A stretch of 49,766 bases of DNA from Rikenellaceae bacterium (GCA_020859745.1 JAJBVQ010000260.1:1-49766); one strand, 5' to 3'; counted from the stretch's first letter, positions 36,892-45,466 are shown. Notes: generated from the sequence alone by a model not told the origin. Made by a program: numbers and translations.

Positions 36892-37498
36892 ATCCGACGG
36901 GATGGCACAACATCAGGGTTTGCGTTCCGGTCAGCTTCAGGGCCTTTTTCAGTTTGGCCTGGTCCATGCTGCCGCGCGGATAGGTAGCCAGTCCTGTCCC
37001 GGAGCAGAAAAGGGAGATGTTCTGCGACACGATCCCGGCGTCGAGCGCCGCCCAGGTGTCGTTGGTGTCCGTTACCAATACCAGTACCACGGGAGCTTCG
37101 GCCGGCCGGACATCCCCGGCTGAGAGCGGTTCGAGCGTCTGCGATTTGGGATTGTAGAGATAACTTCCCTCGGCGGTGCAGACGTAGACTTTCACGTCCT
37201 GTTTATTCATGGCCGACGGGGCGGTCCGCTTGCCCGACTGCGGACGGTTGATGCCGTTGGCGGCCCATACCAGGTCAGAAAAGTCCTGAACGGATAGCAT
37301 CCGGGGCGCGAAACTTTTGATGGACTGCCGTTTGGAGAGCGCCTGCATAACCGGTTCGCCCCGTTTGAGGTTCGGGGCATTCAGCTTGATCGGCTGCAAA
37401 GTTTGTGTTTGTGGCTCTACAGGTGTCGCGGCAATGGCAGGAACGCTCGCGGAAGCGATGCTTCCCGCTGCGAGCAAACAAAACAAGGTGTGTTTCAT
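36881..37498 (-). CDS. exported nitroreductase-like protein (copy 2)
   Basis: The 205-aa periplasmic FMN-type protein with a Sec signal peptide, the same as 16398-17015. First gene of the operon with ribB. Confidence 0.82.
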   Translation of the reverse strand: MKHTLFCLLAAGSIASASVPAIAATPVEPQTQTLQPIKLNAPNLKRGEPVMQALSKRQSIKSFAPRMLSVQDFSDLVWAANGINRPQSGKRTAPSAMNKQDVKVYVCTAEGSYLYNPKSQTLEPLSAGDVRPAEAPVVLVLVTDTNDTWAALDAGIVSQNISLFCSGTGLATYPRGSMDQAKLKKALKLTGTQTLMLCHPVGYVK

Positions 37499-37534
37499 AG
37501 CGTGTTTCGATTAGTTTGTTTTTATTGGACGAAA

Positions 37535-37542
37535 CAAAATTA
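37535..37542 (-). promoter_or_regulatory. -7 element of nitroreductase-ribB operon (copy 2)
   Basis: The minus strand reads TAATTTTG. Confidence 0.6.
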
Positions 37543-37569
37543 GCGAAGCTACCCGTGCCGGAATAATGC

Positions 37570-37577
37570 TATTTTTG
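37570..37577 (+). promoter_or_regulatory. -7 element of first araC-type gene (copy 2)
   Basis: TATTTTTG, overlapping the rejected ATG 37566. Confidence 0.55.
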
Positions 37578-37601
37578 CCTGATAACCGCATATATTTGCA
37601 T

Positions 37602-38471
37602 ATGGCTATACTGGAGCGAAAAATCGTGCACGGCGTCGAATCGTCGTTCAGCCACATCGTTTATCCCCATTTCGTGCTGCCCCGCCACCGGCATGCCGAG
37701 TTCGAGCTGATGGTCGTCACGTCCGGCAGCGGCAAGCAGTTCGTCGGGGAGGGGGTTGCGGAGTATGAAGCGGGCGATATGGCGTTGATCGGCAGCAGCG
37801 TTCCCCATTTGCACCTGTGCAATGGGACGCTGAACGGCGAAACGGATAATCCGAGCGCCGGCGAGGCCCTTCAATTCCCTCCGTCGCTCTTTCCCGCCGA
37901 TATGGAGGATCTGCCGGATTTCTCCCGCATCGCCCGGCTGCTCCGGAAAAGCCGTTACGGTATCCGGTTCCGCAACCCCGTATTATCCGCACATGTTTTA
38001 GACCTGATGCAGGAGATAGACCGCCTCTCCGGAATAGAGCGGGTGATCCGGCTGTTCCGGATATTGGATACCCTTGGACAGTCTTCGGAATACGCTTTAC
38101 TGTCCGGCGTCGAATACAATGCCGAAAACCGGATCATCGGGGGAGCTGATCCGGCCAGCCGGGTTTATACCTACCTGTTCAACCATTTCCGCGAACCTGT
38201 GGAACTGGCCGCCGTGGCAGCTTACACGGGAATGAACCCGGCGGCCCTTTGCCGGGCCTTCCGGCAGCGGACCGATAAGAGCATCTTCCGCTGCCTGGCC
38301 GAGATACGGGTCGAGCATGCCTGCAAATTGCTGACCCATTCCAAACTGACCGTCTCGCAGATCGCTTACGAATCGGGTTACAATAACCTCTCCCACTTCA
38401 ACCGCCAGTTCATGGGCATCATGCGGCGCACGCCGACCGATTACCGCAGCCAGATCAATGCGGCTTTTTAA
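37602..38471 (+). CDS. AraC family regulator 1 (copy 2)
   Basis: The 289-aa cupin/AraC regulator, the same as 17119-17988, converging on rclA with overlapping stop codons at 38468-38471. Confidence 0.9.
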   Translation: MAILERKIVHGVESSFSHIVYPHFVLPRHRHAEFELMVVTSGSGKQFVGEGVAEYEAGDMALIGSSVPHLHLCNGTLNGETDNPSAGEALQFPPSLFPADMEDLPDFSRIARLLRKSRYGIRFRNPVLSAHVLDLMQEIDRLSGIERVIRLFRILDTLGQSSEYALLSGVEYNAENRIIGGADPASRVYTYLFNHFREPVELAAVAAYTGMNPAALCRAFRQRTDKSIFRCLAEIRVEHACKLLTHSKLTVSQIAYESGYNNLSHFNRQFMGIMRRTPTDYRSQINAAF

Positions 38472-39838
38472 GCGAACAGGTCGTTCAGCGATTCGGTCAT
38501 GCTGGGGTGCGTATAGACCGTATTGCTCAGTTCCCGGGCCGTTATCCCGTATTTCATGGCCAACGCCACCGTGTTGATGACCTCCTGGGAAGCCGGGCCG
38601 AAAAAGGTGCATCCCAGTATCCGGTCCGTTTTGGCGTCGATGACGGCTTTCAGCAGCCCCTCTGCCGTGCCCAGCGTGCCGGCGCGCGGGATCGAAGCGA
38701 CGGGTATGCGGTTGATCCGGATACCGATGCCGGCTTTGAACGCTTCGGCCTCGCTCATCCCCACGCGCGAGAGCGGCGGTTCGATAAAGACCGAATAAGG
38801 CACAGGCCCGCGGTTCTCCGTACTGCGGTCGCCCTGCCCGACCAGCTCTTCCCGGACGATCCGGTAATCGTCCAGCGAAATGTAAGTGAATTGCAGGCCT
38901 CCCTTGACGTCGCCGACCGCATAAATGTGCGGGGCCGTGGTATGCAGGCGGTCATCCACGATGATGGCGCCCCGTTCGTCGGTACGCACGCCTGCCGCTT
39001 CCAGGTTCAGCCCTTGGGTGTAGAGGCGGCGGCCGGTCGCCAGAAGCACGGCGTCGGCTTCGACTTCGTATTCCCGTTCGTCTTGCGTGTTGGCGACCGA
39101 AACGGTCGCTCCGCCGGGCGTGTCCCGAATGGCCTGTACTTTTGCGTTCAGGTGAAAAGCTATGCCTCTCTTTTCCAACACCTCTTTAACGCTTTCGGCA
39201 ATATCCCGGTCTTCGCGCGGGATCAGTTCCGAAAACCCTTCGAGAACAGTTACCTGCGAACCAAAACCGGCATACATCGAAGCGAATTCCAGTCCGATAT
39301 AACCTCCGCCTACGATGACCAGCCGCGGGGGCAGGCTGTCGAGTTCCAGTATGGAGGTGCTGGTATAGACTTTCGAGCTTCCGCCGACGCCCGGAATCGG
39401 CGGGATGACGGTTTCGGCTCCCGTGTTGATGACGATGTGCCTTCCCTTGATCTCGATGGTTTCATCCTCTGTTTTGACGGCGACCGTGTCCCGGGACACG
39501 AAACTTCCCTCACCGGTATAGACCGTGATCCGGTCGTTGTCTGCCAATTTGTGGAAATTTTTGTCCCGGAGTTTGGCAGTCAGGGCGTTTTTCTCTTCGA
39601 TGGCCTGTTTATAGTAAGCCTTTTGCTGGTCGAAGGTCATGTGTCCGCATTCGGCGGCGAGGTTGGCTTTGTGGATCAGCGTCTTGGTCGGGATGCAGCC
39701 GATGTTGATGCAGGTACCCCCGTACATCATGTTCGAACGCTCGACCATAGCGACGCTCCAGCCGCGTTCGGCCAGTTCGGCGGCAAGGGTTTTGCCGCCC
39801 TTGCCGAAACCGATGATGATGGCATCGTATCCTTTCAT
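38468..39838 (-). CDS. rclA: RclA-like flavoprotein reductase (copy 2)
   Basis: The 456-aa enzyme with the Cys43/Cys48 pair, the same as 17985-19355. It follows rclC by 2 bp. Confidence 0.9.
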   Translation of the reverse strand: MKGYDAIIIGFGKGGKTLAAELAERGWSVAMVERSNMMYGGTCINIGCIPTKTLIHKANLAAECGHMTFDQQKAYYKQAIEEKNALTAKLRDKNFHKLADNDRITVYTGEGSFVSRDTVAVKTEDETIEIKGRHIVINTGAETVIPPIPGVGGSSKVYTSTSILELDSLPPRLVIVGGGYIGLEFASMYAGFGSQVTVLEGFSELIPREDRDIAESVKEVLEKRGIAFHLNAKVQAIRDTPGGATVSVANTQDEREYEVEADAVLLATGRRLYTQGLNLEAAGVRTDERGAIIVDDRLHTTAPHIYAVGDVKGGLQFTYISLDDYRIVREELVGQGDRSTENRGPVPYSVFIEPPLSRVGMSEAEAFKAGIGIRINRIPVASIPRAGTLGTAEGLLKAVIDAKTDRILGCTFFGPASQEVINTVALAMKYGITARELSNTVYTHPSMTESLNDLFA

Positions 39839-39840
39839 GG

Positions 39841-40434
39841 TTATTCCGGTTTTAAAGTTTTCAGTATCCTTCGGGCCGAGTCGGAAAGCAGGACTACGGC
39901 TCCGGCCAGTATGGCGGTGTCTTTGACGACCAACCGTCCCGCTCCGCTTAGCAGGGGGAATCCGTATTCCCCGCTGCCGAGATCCGGTACCCAGACTTCG
40001 GGGGTGGTGACCAAAAAGGATAGTGTCCCGATGGTCATCACGATGGCGAGCAGGTCGCCGGCCAACCCTACTTTAGCAAAGAAGATGCCTAAGAATACCA
40101 GTACGCCGATCGTCATGATCAGCATGCCCAGCCCGCGCGAAAAGCCGTAGGTGTTGTTCTCCGCGTGCCATTGCCGCTTTTCAGCGTCGAATTCGCCCTC
40201 TTTCAGCTTGTAGCTTTTGTATTCCGGAGCCTTTTTCGAGTAGAAGAAGCTCATGAAAGGGGAGTTGGCAACGAACGGGACGATCCCTTCGGCTTCGTAG
40301 CGGAAGAATTTCAGACCGCCGATCCAGACGAAAATAATGAGAATTGCGATTCGGATCAGCTTGATCCCCAAGGGGCCGGCGGATGCGGCGGTTTGAAGGA
40401 ATCGGCGGAAAATTCGGTTTGGTTTCTGTGTCAT
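39841..40434 (-). CDS. rclC: RclC-like DUF417 membrane protein (copy 2)
   Basis: A four-helix DUF417 protein, the same as 19358-19951. ATG 40434 is preferred over 40473. Confidence 0.88.
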   Translation of the reverse strand: MTQKPNRIFRRFLQTAASAGPLGIKLIRIAILIIFVWIGGLKFFRYEAEGIVPFVANSPFMSFFYSKKAPEYKSYKLKEGEFDAEKRQWHAENNTYGFSRGLGMLIMTIGVLVFLGIFFAKVGLAGDLLAIVMTIGTLSFLVTTPEVWVPDLGSGEYGFPLLSGAGRLVVKDTAILAGAVVLLSDSARRILKTLKPE

Positions 40435-40513
40435 GGTCTCGGTGTTTTTGATTACGGTACAAAGATCGTACACCGGGACCGGGGCGGGAATGGCTATTCT
40501 TCCGGCGGCGTTG

Positions 40514-41359
40514 TCAATTCTTCCCTTTCTCCCGCGTACGGTAGGAGGTGATGCTCTCGCCCGCGACGTTTTTGAAAAACCGGCTGAAAGCGGCCAGGTC
40601 TTCGAAGCCCAATAGTGCGGCTATTTCCTTGGCGCTGCGCGAGCTGTAAAGGAGGAGCCGTTTGGCCTCGGTTTCGATCCGCTCGTGGATGATATGCAAA
40701 GGCGACGGCAACCGGTAGGCCGAAAAGAGATTGGCGAGCGTTTTCGGCGACCGGTTCAGCATATCGGCGTACTCTTTCACCTGTTTCTTCTCCCGGAAAT
40801 GGTTGTCGACCAGCACCATATATTGGCGCACGACGTCGAAACCGTTTTCCCGGTCTGCGGTGATGCCGAACCGCTCCCGGGCCATGCGCGTGCAAAGGAT
40901 AATGAACCGTTTAAGCAGGATGCGGAGCATCTCTTCCCGCAGGTTGTCGCGCACCTCGTATTCGCGGGCGAACCCTCCCGCAAGCTCCTCGAGCGCGGCC
41001 GTTTCGTGATCGGCCAGCGCGAGGCGTATCAGGCGGCTGCCGCCGTTGAACAGGAAGCCGTTGCAGGATACTTCGGAGTCGTGCCCGAAGATGCAGTAGA
41101 AGTTACTGTTGAACATCAGCGCCGCATACTCCCCTTCGATGGCTTTGAATTCGATATGGTGGAAAGGGGTCAGGGCGATAACCTCGCCCCGGATGAGGGT
41201 AGTTTCGACGTGGTCGATCTCCAGTGCGACGCGCCCTGTCCTGACCCAGAGGAATTTGTACAGGCTTTTGTCCCGGAGCCATTCGGAACGGGCGTGCAGA
41301 TCGCCGGTCAGGACTATTTTCCCTTTCAGGCGCGTGTCGAACTGGAATTGCATAGGCAT
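40514..41359 (-). CDS. AraC family regulator 2 (copy 2)
   Basis: The 281-aa regulator, the same as 20031-20876. In this copy it is the last host gene before the mobile element, whose left end lies about 105 bp beyond its start codon. Confidence 0.88.
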   Translation of the reverse strand: MPMQFQFDTRLKGKIVLTGDLHARSEWLRDKSLYKFLWVRTGRVALEIDHVETTLIRGEVIALTPFHHIEFKAIEGEYAALMFNSNFYCIFGHDSEVSCNGFLFNGGSRLIRLALADHETAALEELAGGFAREYEVRDNLREEMLRILLKRFIILCTRMARERFGITADRENGFDVVRQYMVLVDNHFREKKQVKEYADMLNRSPKTLANLFSAYRLPSPLHIIHERIETEAKRLLLYSSRSAKEIAALLGFEDLAAFSRFFKNVAGESITSYRTREKGKN

Positions 41360-41370
41360 CGCTTTGGATA

Positions 41371-41378
41371 CAAATGTA
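41371..41378 (-). promoter_or_regulatory. -7 element of second araC-type gene (copy 2)
   Basis: The minus strand reads TACATTTG. Confidence 0.6.
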
Positions 41379-41412
41379 GCGATTTAGGCGGGTAGATCGG
41401 AGAACTAAAGAC

Positions 41413-41443
41413 AAGAGGCCGATGGGAACTCCATCGGCCTCTT
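41413..41443. terminator. terminator beside the tRNA-Ser remnant (copy 2)
   Basis: A 13-bp perfect stem, arm AAGAGGCCGATGG, the last host feature before the att region. Confidence 0.75.
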
Positions 41444-41451
41444 TGTTCGAA

Positions 41452-41470
41452 TGGCGGAGAGATAGGCTCC
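41452..41470 (-). other. attachment junction: tRNA-Ser 3' end / left end of mobile element
   Basis: The minus strand reads CCTATCTCTCCGCCA, a tRNA-Ser 3' end with encoded CCA but no tRNA body. On the plus strand GGAG (41456-41459) and CTCC (41467-41470) form an inverted repeat around the 7 bases AGATAGG, as expected of a tyrosine-recombinase core with a 7-bp crossover region. From memory, NBU1 uses the core CCTGTCTCTCCGC, one base different over 13. The intact tRNA gene should lie at the element's other end, outside the window. Confidence 0.65.
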
Positions 41471-41546
41471 CAAACCTACGCTTTCAGAAAATATCATAAA
41501 ATTGCAAATCATTGATAATCACATATTATATACAATGCAGAGTAAA

Positions 41547-41623
41547 TCTAAATCTTTCTAAATGCCTTTTGTTATTTCAATTTTTGGGTGTATATTTGGG
41601 TGTAGAATTTCAAACGCACCCAA
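41547..41623. repeat. short direct repeats before the integrase gene
   Basis: TCTAAAT occurs at 41547-41553 and 41557-41563, 10 bp apart. TTTGGGTGTA occurs at 41583-41592 and 41595-41604, with an inverted partial copy CACCCAA at 41617-41623. They lie between the att core and int and surround the int promoter. They may be integrase arm-type or autoregulatory sites (inference). Confidence 0.5.
41591..41598 (+). promoter_or_regulatory. -7 element of the integrase gene
   Basis: TATATTTG, 27 bp before ATG 41626 and overlapping the TTTGGGTGTA repeats. Confidence 0.6.
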
Positions 41624-41625
41624 TT

Positions 41626-42909
41626 ATGAATATCAAACGCAACATCATTTTTGCATTGGAGAGCCGGAAGAAGAACGGTGTACCAATCGTAGAGAACGTG
41701 CCTATCCGTATGCGTGTCATATACGCAAGCCAACGCATCGAATTTACAACAGGCTACCGGATTGACGTAGCCAAATGGGATGCCGACAAACAACGGGTAA
41801 AGAACGGATGCACCAACAAGCTGAAACAAAGCGCATCCGAAATCAATGCGGACTTGCTGAAATACTATGCCGAGATTCAAAACGTGTTTAAGGAGTTTGA
41901 GGTACAGGAAACCATGCCGACCACCCAACAGCTAAAGGATGCGTTCAATCTGCGGATGAAAGACAACAGTGAAGAACAGCAGGAAGAAGCGCAGATAAGT
42001 TTTTGGGAAGTGTTCGATGAGTTTGTAAAAGAGTGTGGCAACCAGAATAATTGGACGGCATCCACCTATGAGAAATTTGCAGCAGTGAGAAACCACCTCA
42101 AAGAGTTCAAGGAAGATGTAACCTTTGAATACTTCAACGAGTTCGGGTTAAACGAATATGTCAATTTCTTGCGTGATAAGAAAGACATGAGGAACAGCAC
42201 CATCGGCAAACAAATGGGATTTCTCAAATGGTTCCTGCGCTGGAGTTTCAAAAAAGGACATCATCAGAACATTGCATACGATACATTCAAACCCAAATTA
42301 AAAACCACCTCTAAAAAGGTAATATTCCTGACTTGGGACGAATTGAACAGACTGAAAGATTACCAGATACCGAAAGACAAGCAATATTTGGAACGTGTCA
42401 GGGATGTCTTTCTATTCTGTTGCTTCACAAGTCTGCGATACTCGGATGTTCGTAATCTGAAAAGAAGCGATGTGAAACCCGACCACATTGAAGTTACCAC
42501 AGTCAAAACGGCAGACAGTCTGAATATTGAACTGAACAAATACAGTAAAGCCATACTTGAAAAATACAAGGAAGTCCATTTTGAAAACCACATGGCATTG
42601 CCTGTCATCAGCAACCAAAAGATGAACGATTATTTGAAAGAGTTGGGGGAACTCGCTGAAATCAACGAGCCTGTAAGGGAAACCTACTACAAAGGGAATG
42701 AGCGTATAGATGAAGTCACCCCAAAATACGCATTGCTAAGCACCCATGCAGGAAGAAGAACATTCATTTGCAATGCGCTGGCTCTCGGTATTCCGGCACA
42801 GGTCGTAATGAAATGGACGGGACACAGTGACTATAAAGCCATGAAACCCTACATTGACATAGCGGATGATATTAAGGCAAATGCCATGAACAAGTTTAAC
42901 CAACTATAA
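41626..42909 (+). CDS. tyrosine site-specific recombinase (integrase)
   Basis: This 427-aa enzyme should integrate and excise the element. An N-terminal arm/SAM-like DNA-binding region is followed by the catalytic domain with Arg271 (FTSLRYSDVR), His374-x-x-Arg377 (STHAGRRTF), His400 (WTGHSDY) and the nucleophile Tyr409 (KPYIDIAD). The start is ATG 41626 (MNIKRNIIF) after the promoter at 41591; the frame is open further to 41512 but that part precedes the promoter. The gene lies right beside the att junction, as usual. It ends 39 bp before the next promoter, so the cargo genes are transcribed separately. Confidence 0.93.
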   Translation: MNIKRNIIFALESRKKNGVPIVENVPIRMRVIYASQRIEFTTGYRIDVAKWDADKQRVKNGCTNKLKQSASEINADLLKYYAEIQNVFKEFEVQETMPTTQQLKDAFNLRMKDNSEEQQEEAQISFWEVFDEFVKECGNQNNWTASTYEKFAAVRNHLKEFKEDVTFEYFNEFGLNEYVNFLRDKKDMRNSTIGKQMGFLKWFLRWSFKKGHHQNIAYDTFKPKLKTTSKKVIFLTWDELNRLKDYQIPKDKQYLERVRDVFLFCCFTSLRYSDVRNLKRSDVKPDHIEVTTVKTADSLNIELNKYSKAILEKYKEVHFENHMALPVISNQKMNDYLKELGELAEINEPVRETYYKGNERIDEVTPKYALLSTHAGRRTFICNALALGIPAQVVMKWTGHSDYKAMKPYIDIADDIKANAMNKFNQL

Positions 42910-42948
42910 AAGTATCAATCAGTTTCATGGATTATCCGCTATTTGAAT

Positions 42949-42956
42949 TATATTTG
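42949..42956 (+). promoter_or_regulatory. -7 element of the cargo operon
   Basis: TATATTTG, 22 bp before ATG 42979. It makes ATG 42943 an unlikely start. Confidence 0.6.
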
Positions 42957-42978
42957 CGACAACAATAGACATTGGAAC

Positions 42979-44277
42979 ATGGAAAACAACAAAGAACATC
43001 ATATAGAAAGAACGAACTTTGACGCATTTGTTCATGCTGTCGGTTCGGAAATAGAACAGGCGCAAGTCAGGCTGATTACCGCAGCCAATGCGCAAATGCT
43101 GTTCCATTATTGGAAAATAGGAAACTATATCCTGTATCATCAGAACTTACAAGGCTGGGGAAGCAAAATCATCAAGCAACTGGCAAAGGCTATCCGGCTC
43201 AATTACCCTGAAAAGAAAGGCTATTCGGAACGTAACCTTACTTATATGTGCCAATTCGCACGGTCATATCCGCTGAACGTGCTACGAAGTTTCATTGATA
43301 CGGATGCAAGGCTATCTGTTCCAAGCATACAGAAGGTCGCAGATGAAGTCTTGAAACTAAACAACGGACAATTTACGCAAGAACTTACTGCGCAAATACA
43401 ATCCACTGATAGTCAGTTGTTAGAATTTACGCAAGAACCTCTTGCGCAAATTCAGAATGTTGCCAAAACTGTATCTGCCATTTACCGGATAACGATTGAG
43501 GATATAGAAAAATTATTTTTGGCATCCCCTGTTGCCAGAATAAATTGGGCAAGTCATGTAATTATGCTCAATAATTCGCTTCCATTAGGTGTAAAATATT
43601 GGTACATGAAACAATCGGTAGAAATGGGTTGGAGCAGCAATGTTCTTAAAATACAAATTGAAACCAACCTATATAACAGACAAATCAGTAACAACAAGGT
43701 AAACAATTTTACAGCCACACTTCCAGCACCACAAAGCGACCTTGCCAATTACCTGTTGAAAGACCCGTATATCTTCGATTTGGCAGGAGCGAAAGAAAAG
43801 GCAGACGAAAGGGACATAGAGGAACAACTGGTAAAACACGTTACCCGTTATTTGTTGGAAATGGGCAACGGTTTTGCCTTTGTCGCCCGGCAGAAGCATT
43901 TTCAAATTGGCAACAGCGATTTCTTTGCCGACTTGATTCTATATTCAATTCCGCTACACGCATACATTGTAGTGGAATTAAAGGCTACTCCATTCAAGCC
44001 GGAGTATGCAGGACAACTGAACTTCTACATCAATGTGGTGGATGACAAACTGAGGGGAGAAAATGACAACAAGACTATCGGGCTGTTGCTGTGCAAGGGA
44101 AAAGATGAAGTTGTGGCACAATACGCTTTGACAGGCTACGACCAGCCGATAGGTATCAGTGATTACCAGTTGAGCAAGGCTATACCCGAAAATTTGAAAT
44201 CAGCTTTGCCAAGTGTGGAAGAGGTGGAAGAAGAACTGGCATCTTTCCTTGACAAGGACAATAATCCCCAAAATTGA
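42979..44277 (+). CDS. YhcG/DUF1016 family PDDEXK nuclease
   Basis: A 432-aa protein of the YhcG (DUF1016) family. The N-terminal DUF1016_N region (about 10-225) includes YWKIGNYILYH, YSERNLTYMCQFARSYP and the WASHVIMLNN...YWYMKQSVEMGWSSNVL segment. The C-terminal PDDEXK fold has Asp318 (FFADLILYS) and Glu333-x-Lys335 (VVELKATPF), so nuclease activity is plausible. Family members often sit near restriction systems and on mobile DNA, but their role is poorly known. A 54-nt-spaced internal repeat encodes FTQELTAQIQ and FTQEPLAQIQ between the two halves. The stop is followed 5 bp later by the next ATG, with GAGGT as ribosome site. Confidence 0.88.
   Translation: MENNKEHHIERTNFDAFVHAVGSEIEQAQVRLITAANAQMLFHYWKIGNYILYHQNLQGWGSKIIKQLAKAIRLNYPEKKGYSERNLTYMCQFARSYPLNVLRSFIDTDARLSVPSIQKVADEVLKLNNGQFTQELTAQIQSTDSQLLEFTQEPLAQIQNVAKTVSAIYRITIEDIEKLFLASPVARINWASHVIMLNNSLPLGVKYWYMKQSVEMGWSSNVLKIQIETNLYNRQISNNKVNNFTATLPAPQSDLANYLLKDPYIFDLAGAKEKADERDIEEQLVKHVTRYLLEMGNGFAFVARQKHFQIGNSDFFADLILYSIPLHAYIVVELKATPFKPEYAGQLNFYINVVDDKLRGENDNKTIGLLLCKGKDEVVAQYALTGYDQPIGISDYQLSKAIPENLKSALPSVEEVEEELASFLDKDNNPQN
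43371..43455 (+). repeat. internal 31-bp repeat pair in the YhcG gene
   Basis: Positions 43371-43401 and 43425-43455 agree at 26 of 31 bases and are 54 bp (18 codons) apart, so the frame is kept. Both contain ATTTACGCAAGAAC and TGCGCAAAT. Confidence 0.75.
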
Positions 44278-44282
44278 GGTCT

Positions 44283-45320
44283 ATGGCAGGAGAGATTAAC
44301 AAACTGATTCCCCTATACGGAGAACTCAACAGGATATATAATGATTGGGTGACCAATTATGCTTTTTCTTTTGACAAGCAAAAATTCATCACCGATTTTT
44401 ACAGGCAGCACAATGATACAAAGGCTTTTGAATCCGCTATCCTTGAACTGGTACTTGACAAGCATAAAGAACAATACACATTGATTCTCAATAGTTTAAA
44501 AATCGAAATAGAAAAGAATATACGGGCTTATGAAACAAAACCTCTGAATGATGACATCATAAAGCGTGTGTGTTTTCACTACGCAGACAGACGTAATTCT
44601 GCAATTAGAGACCAGTTGGAGATTACCACCAAGTTGCACGAGCCTTTGAATGACGCATACCACAGATATGATTTCATTGGTTTTCGGGAGCATACGGACG
44701 AAGAAGAAATACAGGCAGAAAAGGAATATGAACGCTGCAAGGCTGAATACGACAAGGAAAAGAAGGAATTGGATAAACTCTATGAACTGCAAAAGCAAGA
44801 CCAGAAAGAGGCTTTTCAATATATCGAAAACCTTTCCAGTGATGTTTACCGCCTAAGCCTTCTTTTCATGGAAGTCCTGAAAAAATACCTTCCTGATGAT
44901 GTGGAAGAAAAACGACCGGAGGAATCAGTCGAGCAAAATGCGCAAGAAGAAGTACAGAATACACCGGAGGAACAGCATGAATATTTTGACATGAAGCCGC
45001 TTTCGCCTATTTATGAAACCTGTGTCGGGGAACAGTTCGAAGCCATTACCATAGCGGACTTCTATGCCAATATAAATCTGTACCCCTGCAAGAACAGATT
45101 AAAAATCAAGGCAAGGGAAAAGATACGGGTGTGTTACCTGATATTCCTGATGAGTGAAAAACTATCCAAGCAATACAGGGACGAATGGCGAGACAAGATA
45201 TTGAAACTACTGGATATTGACGAGAGCTATTACAGATCGAAGTACAAAGAACCCGTTTCCGATTTTCCAAGTGATAGCAACCAGAAATTCGCCAAAGAAA
45301 TGGAAAGCATATTCAGATAA
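44283..45320 (+). CDS. unknown protein paired with the YhcG nuclease
   Basis: I do not recognise this 345-aa protein. It is predicted soluble, with no signal peptide. A charged, probably coiled-coil stretch spans about residues 120-185 (EEEIQAEKEYERCKAEYDKE), followed by an acidic linker rich in Glu and Gln (about 205-240). The C-terminal domain (about 245-345) includes FYANINLYPCKNRLKIKARE and YLIFLMSEKLSKQYRDEW. ATG 44283 is chosen over TTG 44274 because GAGGT lies just before it. It lies 5 bp after the nuclease gene and before a strong terminator, so the two form one operon and may work together. Confidence 0.75.
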   Translation: MAGEINKLIPLYGELNRIYNDWVTNYAFSFDKQKFITDFYRQHNDTKAFESAILELVLDKHKEQYTLILNSLKIEIEKNIRAYETKPLNDDIIKRVCFHYADRRNSAIRDQLEITTKLHEPLNDAYHRYDFIGFREHTDEEEIQAEKEYERCKAEYDKEKKELDKLYELQKQDQKEAFQYIENLSSDVYRLSLLFMEVLKKYLPDDVEEKRPEESVEQNAQEEVQNTPEEQHEYFDMKPLSPIYETCVGEQFEAITIADFYANINLYPCKNRLKIKAREKIRVCYLIFLMSEKLSKQYRDEWRDKILKLLDIDESYYRSKYKEPVSDFPSDSNQKFAKEMESIFR

Positions 45321-45359
45321 TTCGTGATACATCCTGACATTCCATGAAATTACCACTTT

Positions 45360-45392
45360 TACCACTCAAATTAATTTTTGAGTGGTATTTTT
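45360..45392 (+). terminator. terminator of the cargo operon
   Basis: A perfect 11-bp stem TACCACTCAAA (45360-45370 with 45377-45387), 6-nt loop, then five T. Confidence 0.85.
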
Positions 45393-45466
45393 ATTCTCTG
45401 ATATTCAGATGAATAATAAGACATTCCATTTACATTAACCACATCCTTACCACTTATAACCCTACC

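Larger units (their letters stand above)
20981..41463. repeat. 20,483-bp tandem duplication, copy 2
   Basis: The second copy begins inside lpdA sequence and ends at the mobile-element junction. Each gene equals its counterpart 20,483 bases earlier. Only the first gene is truncated by the joint. Confidence 0.93.
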
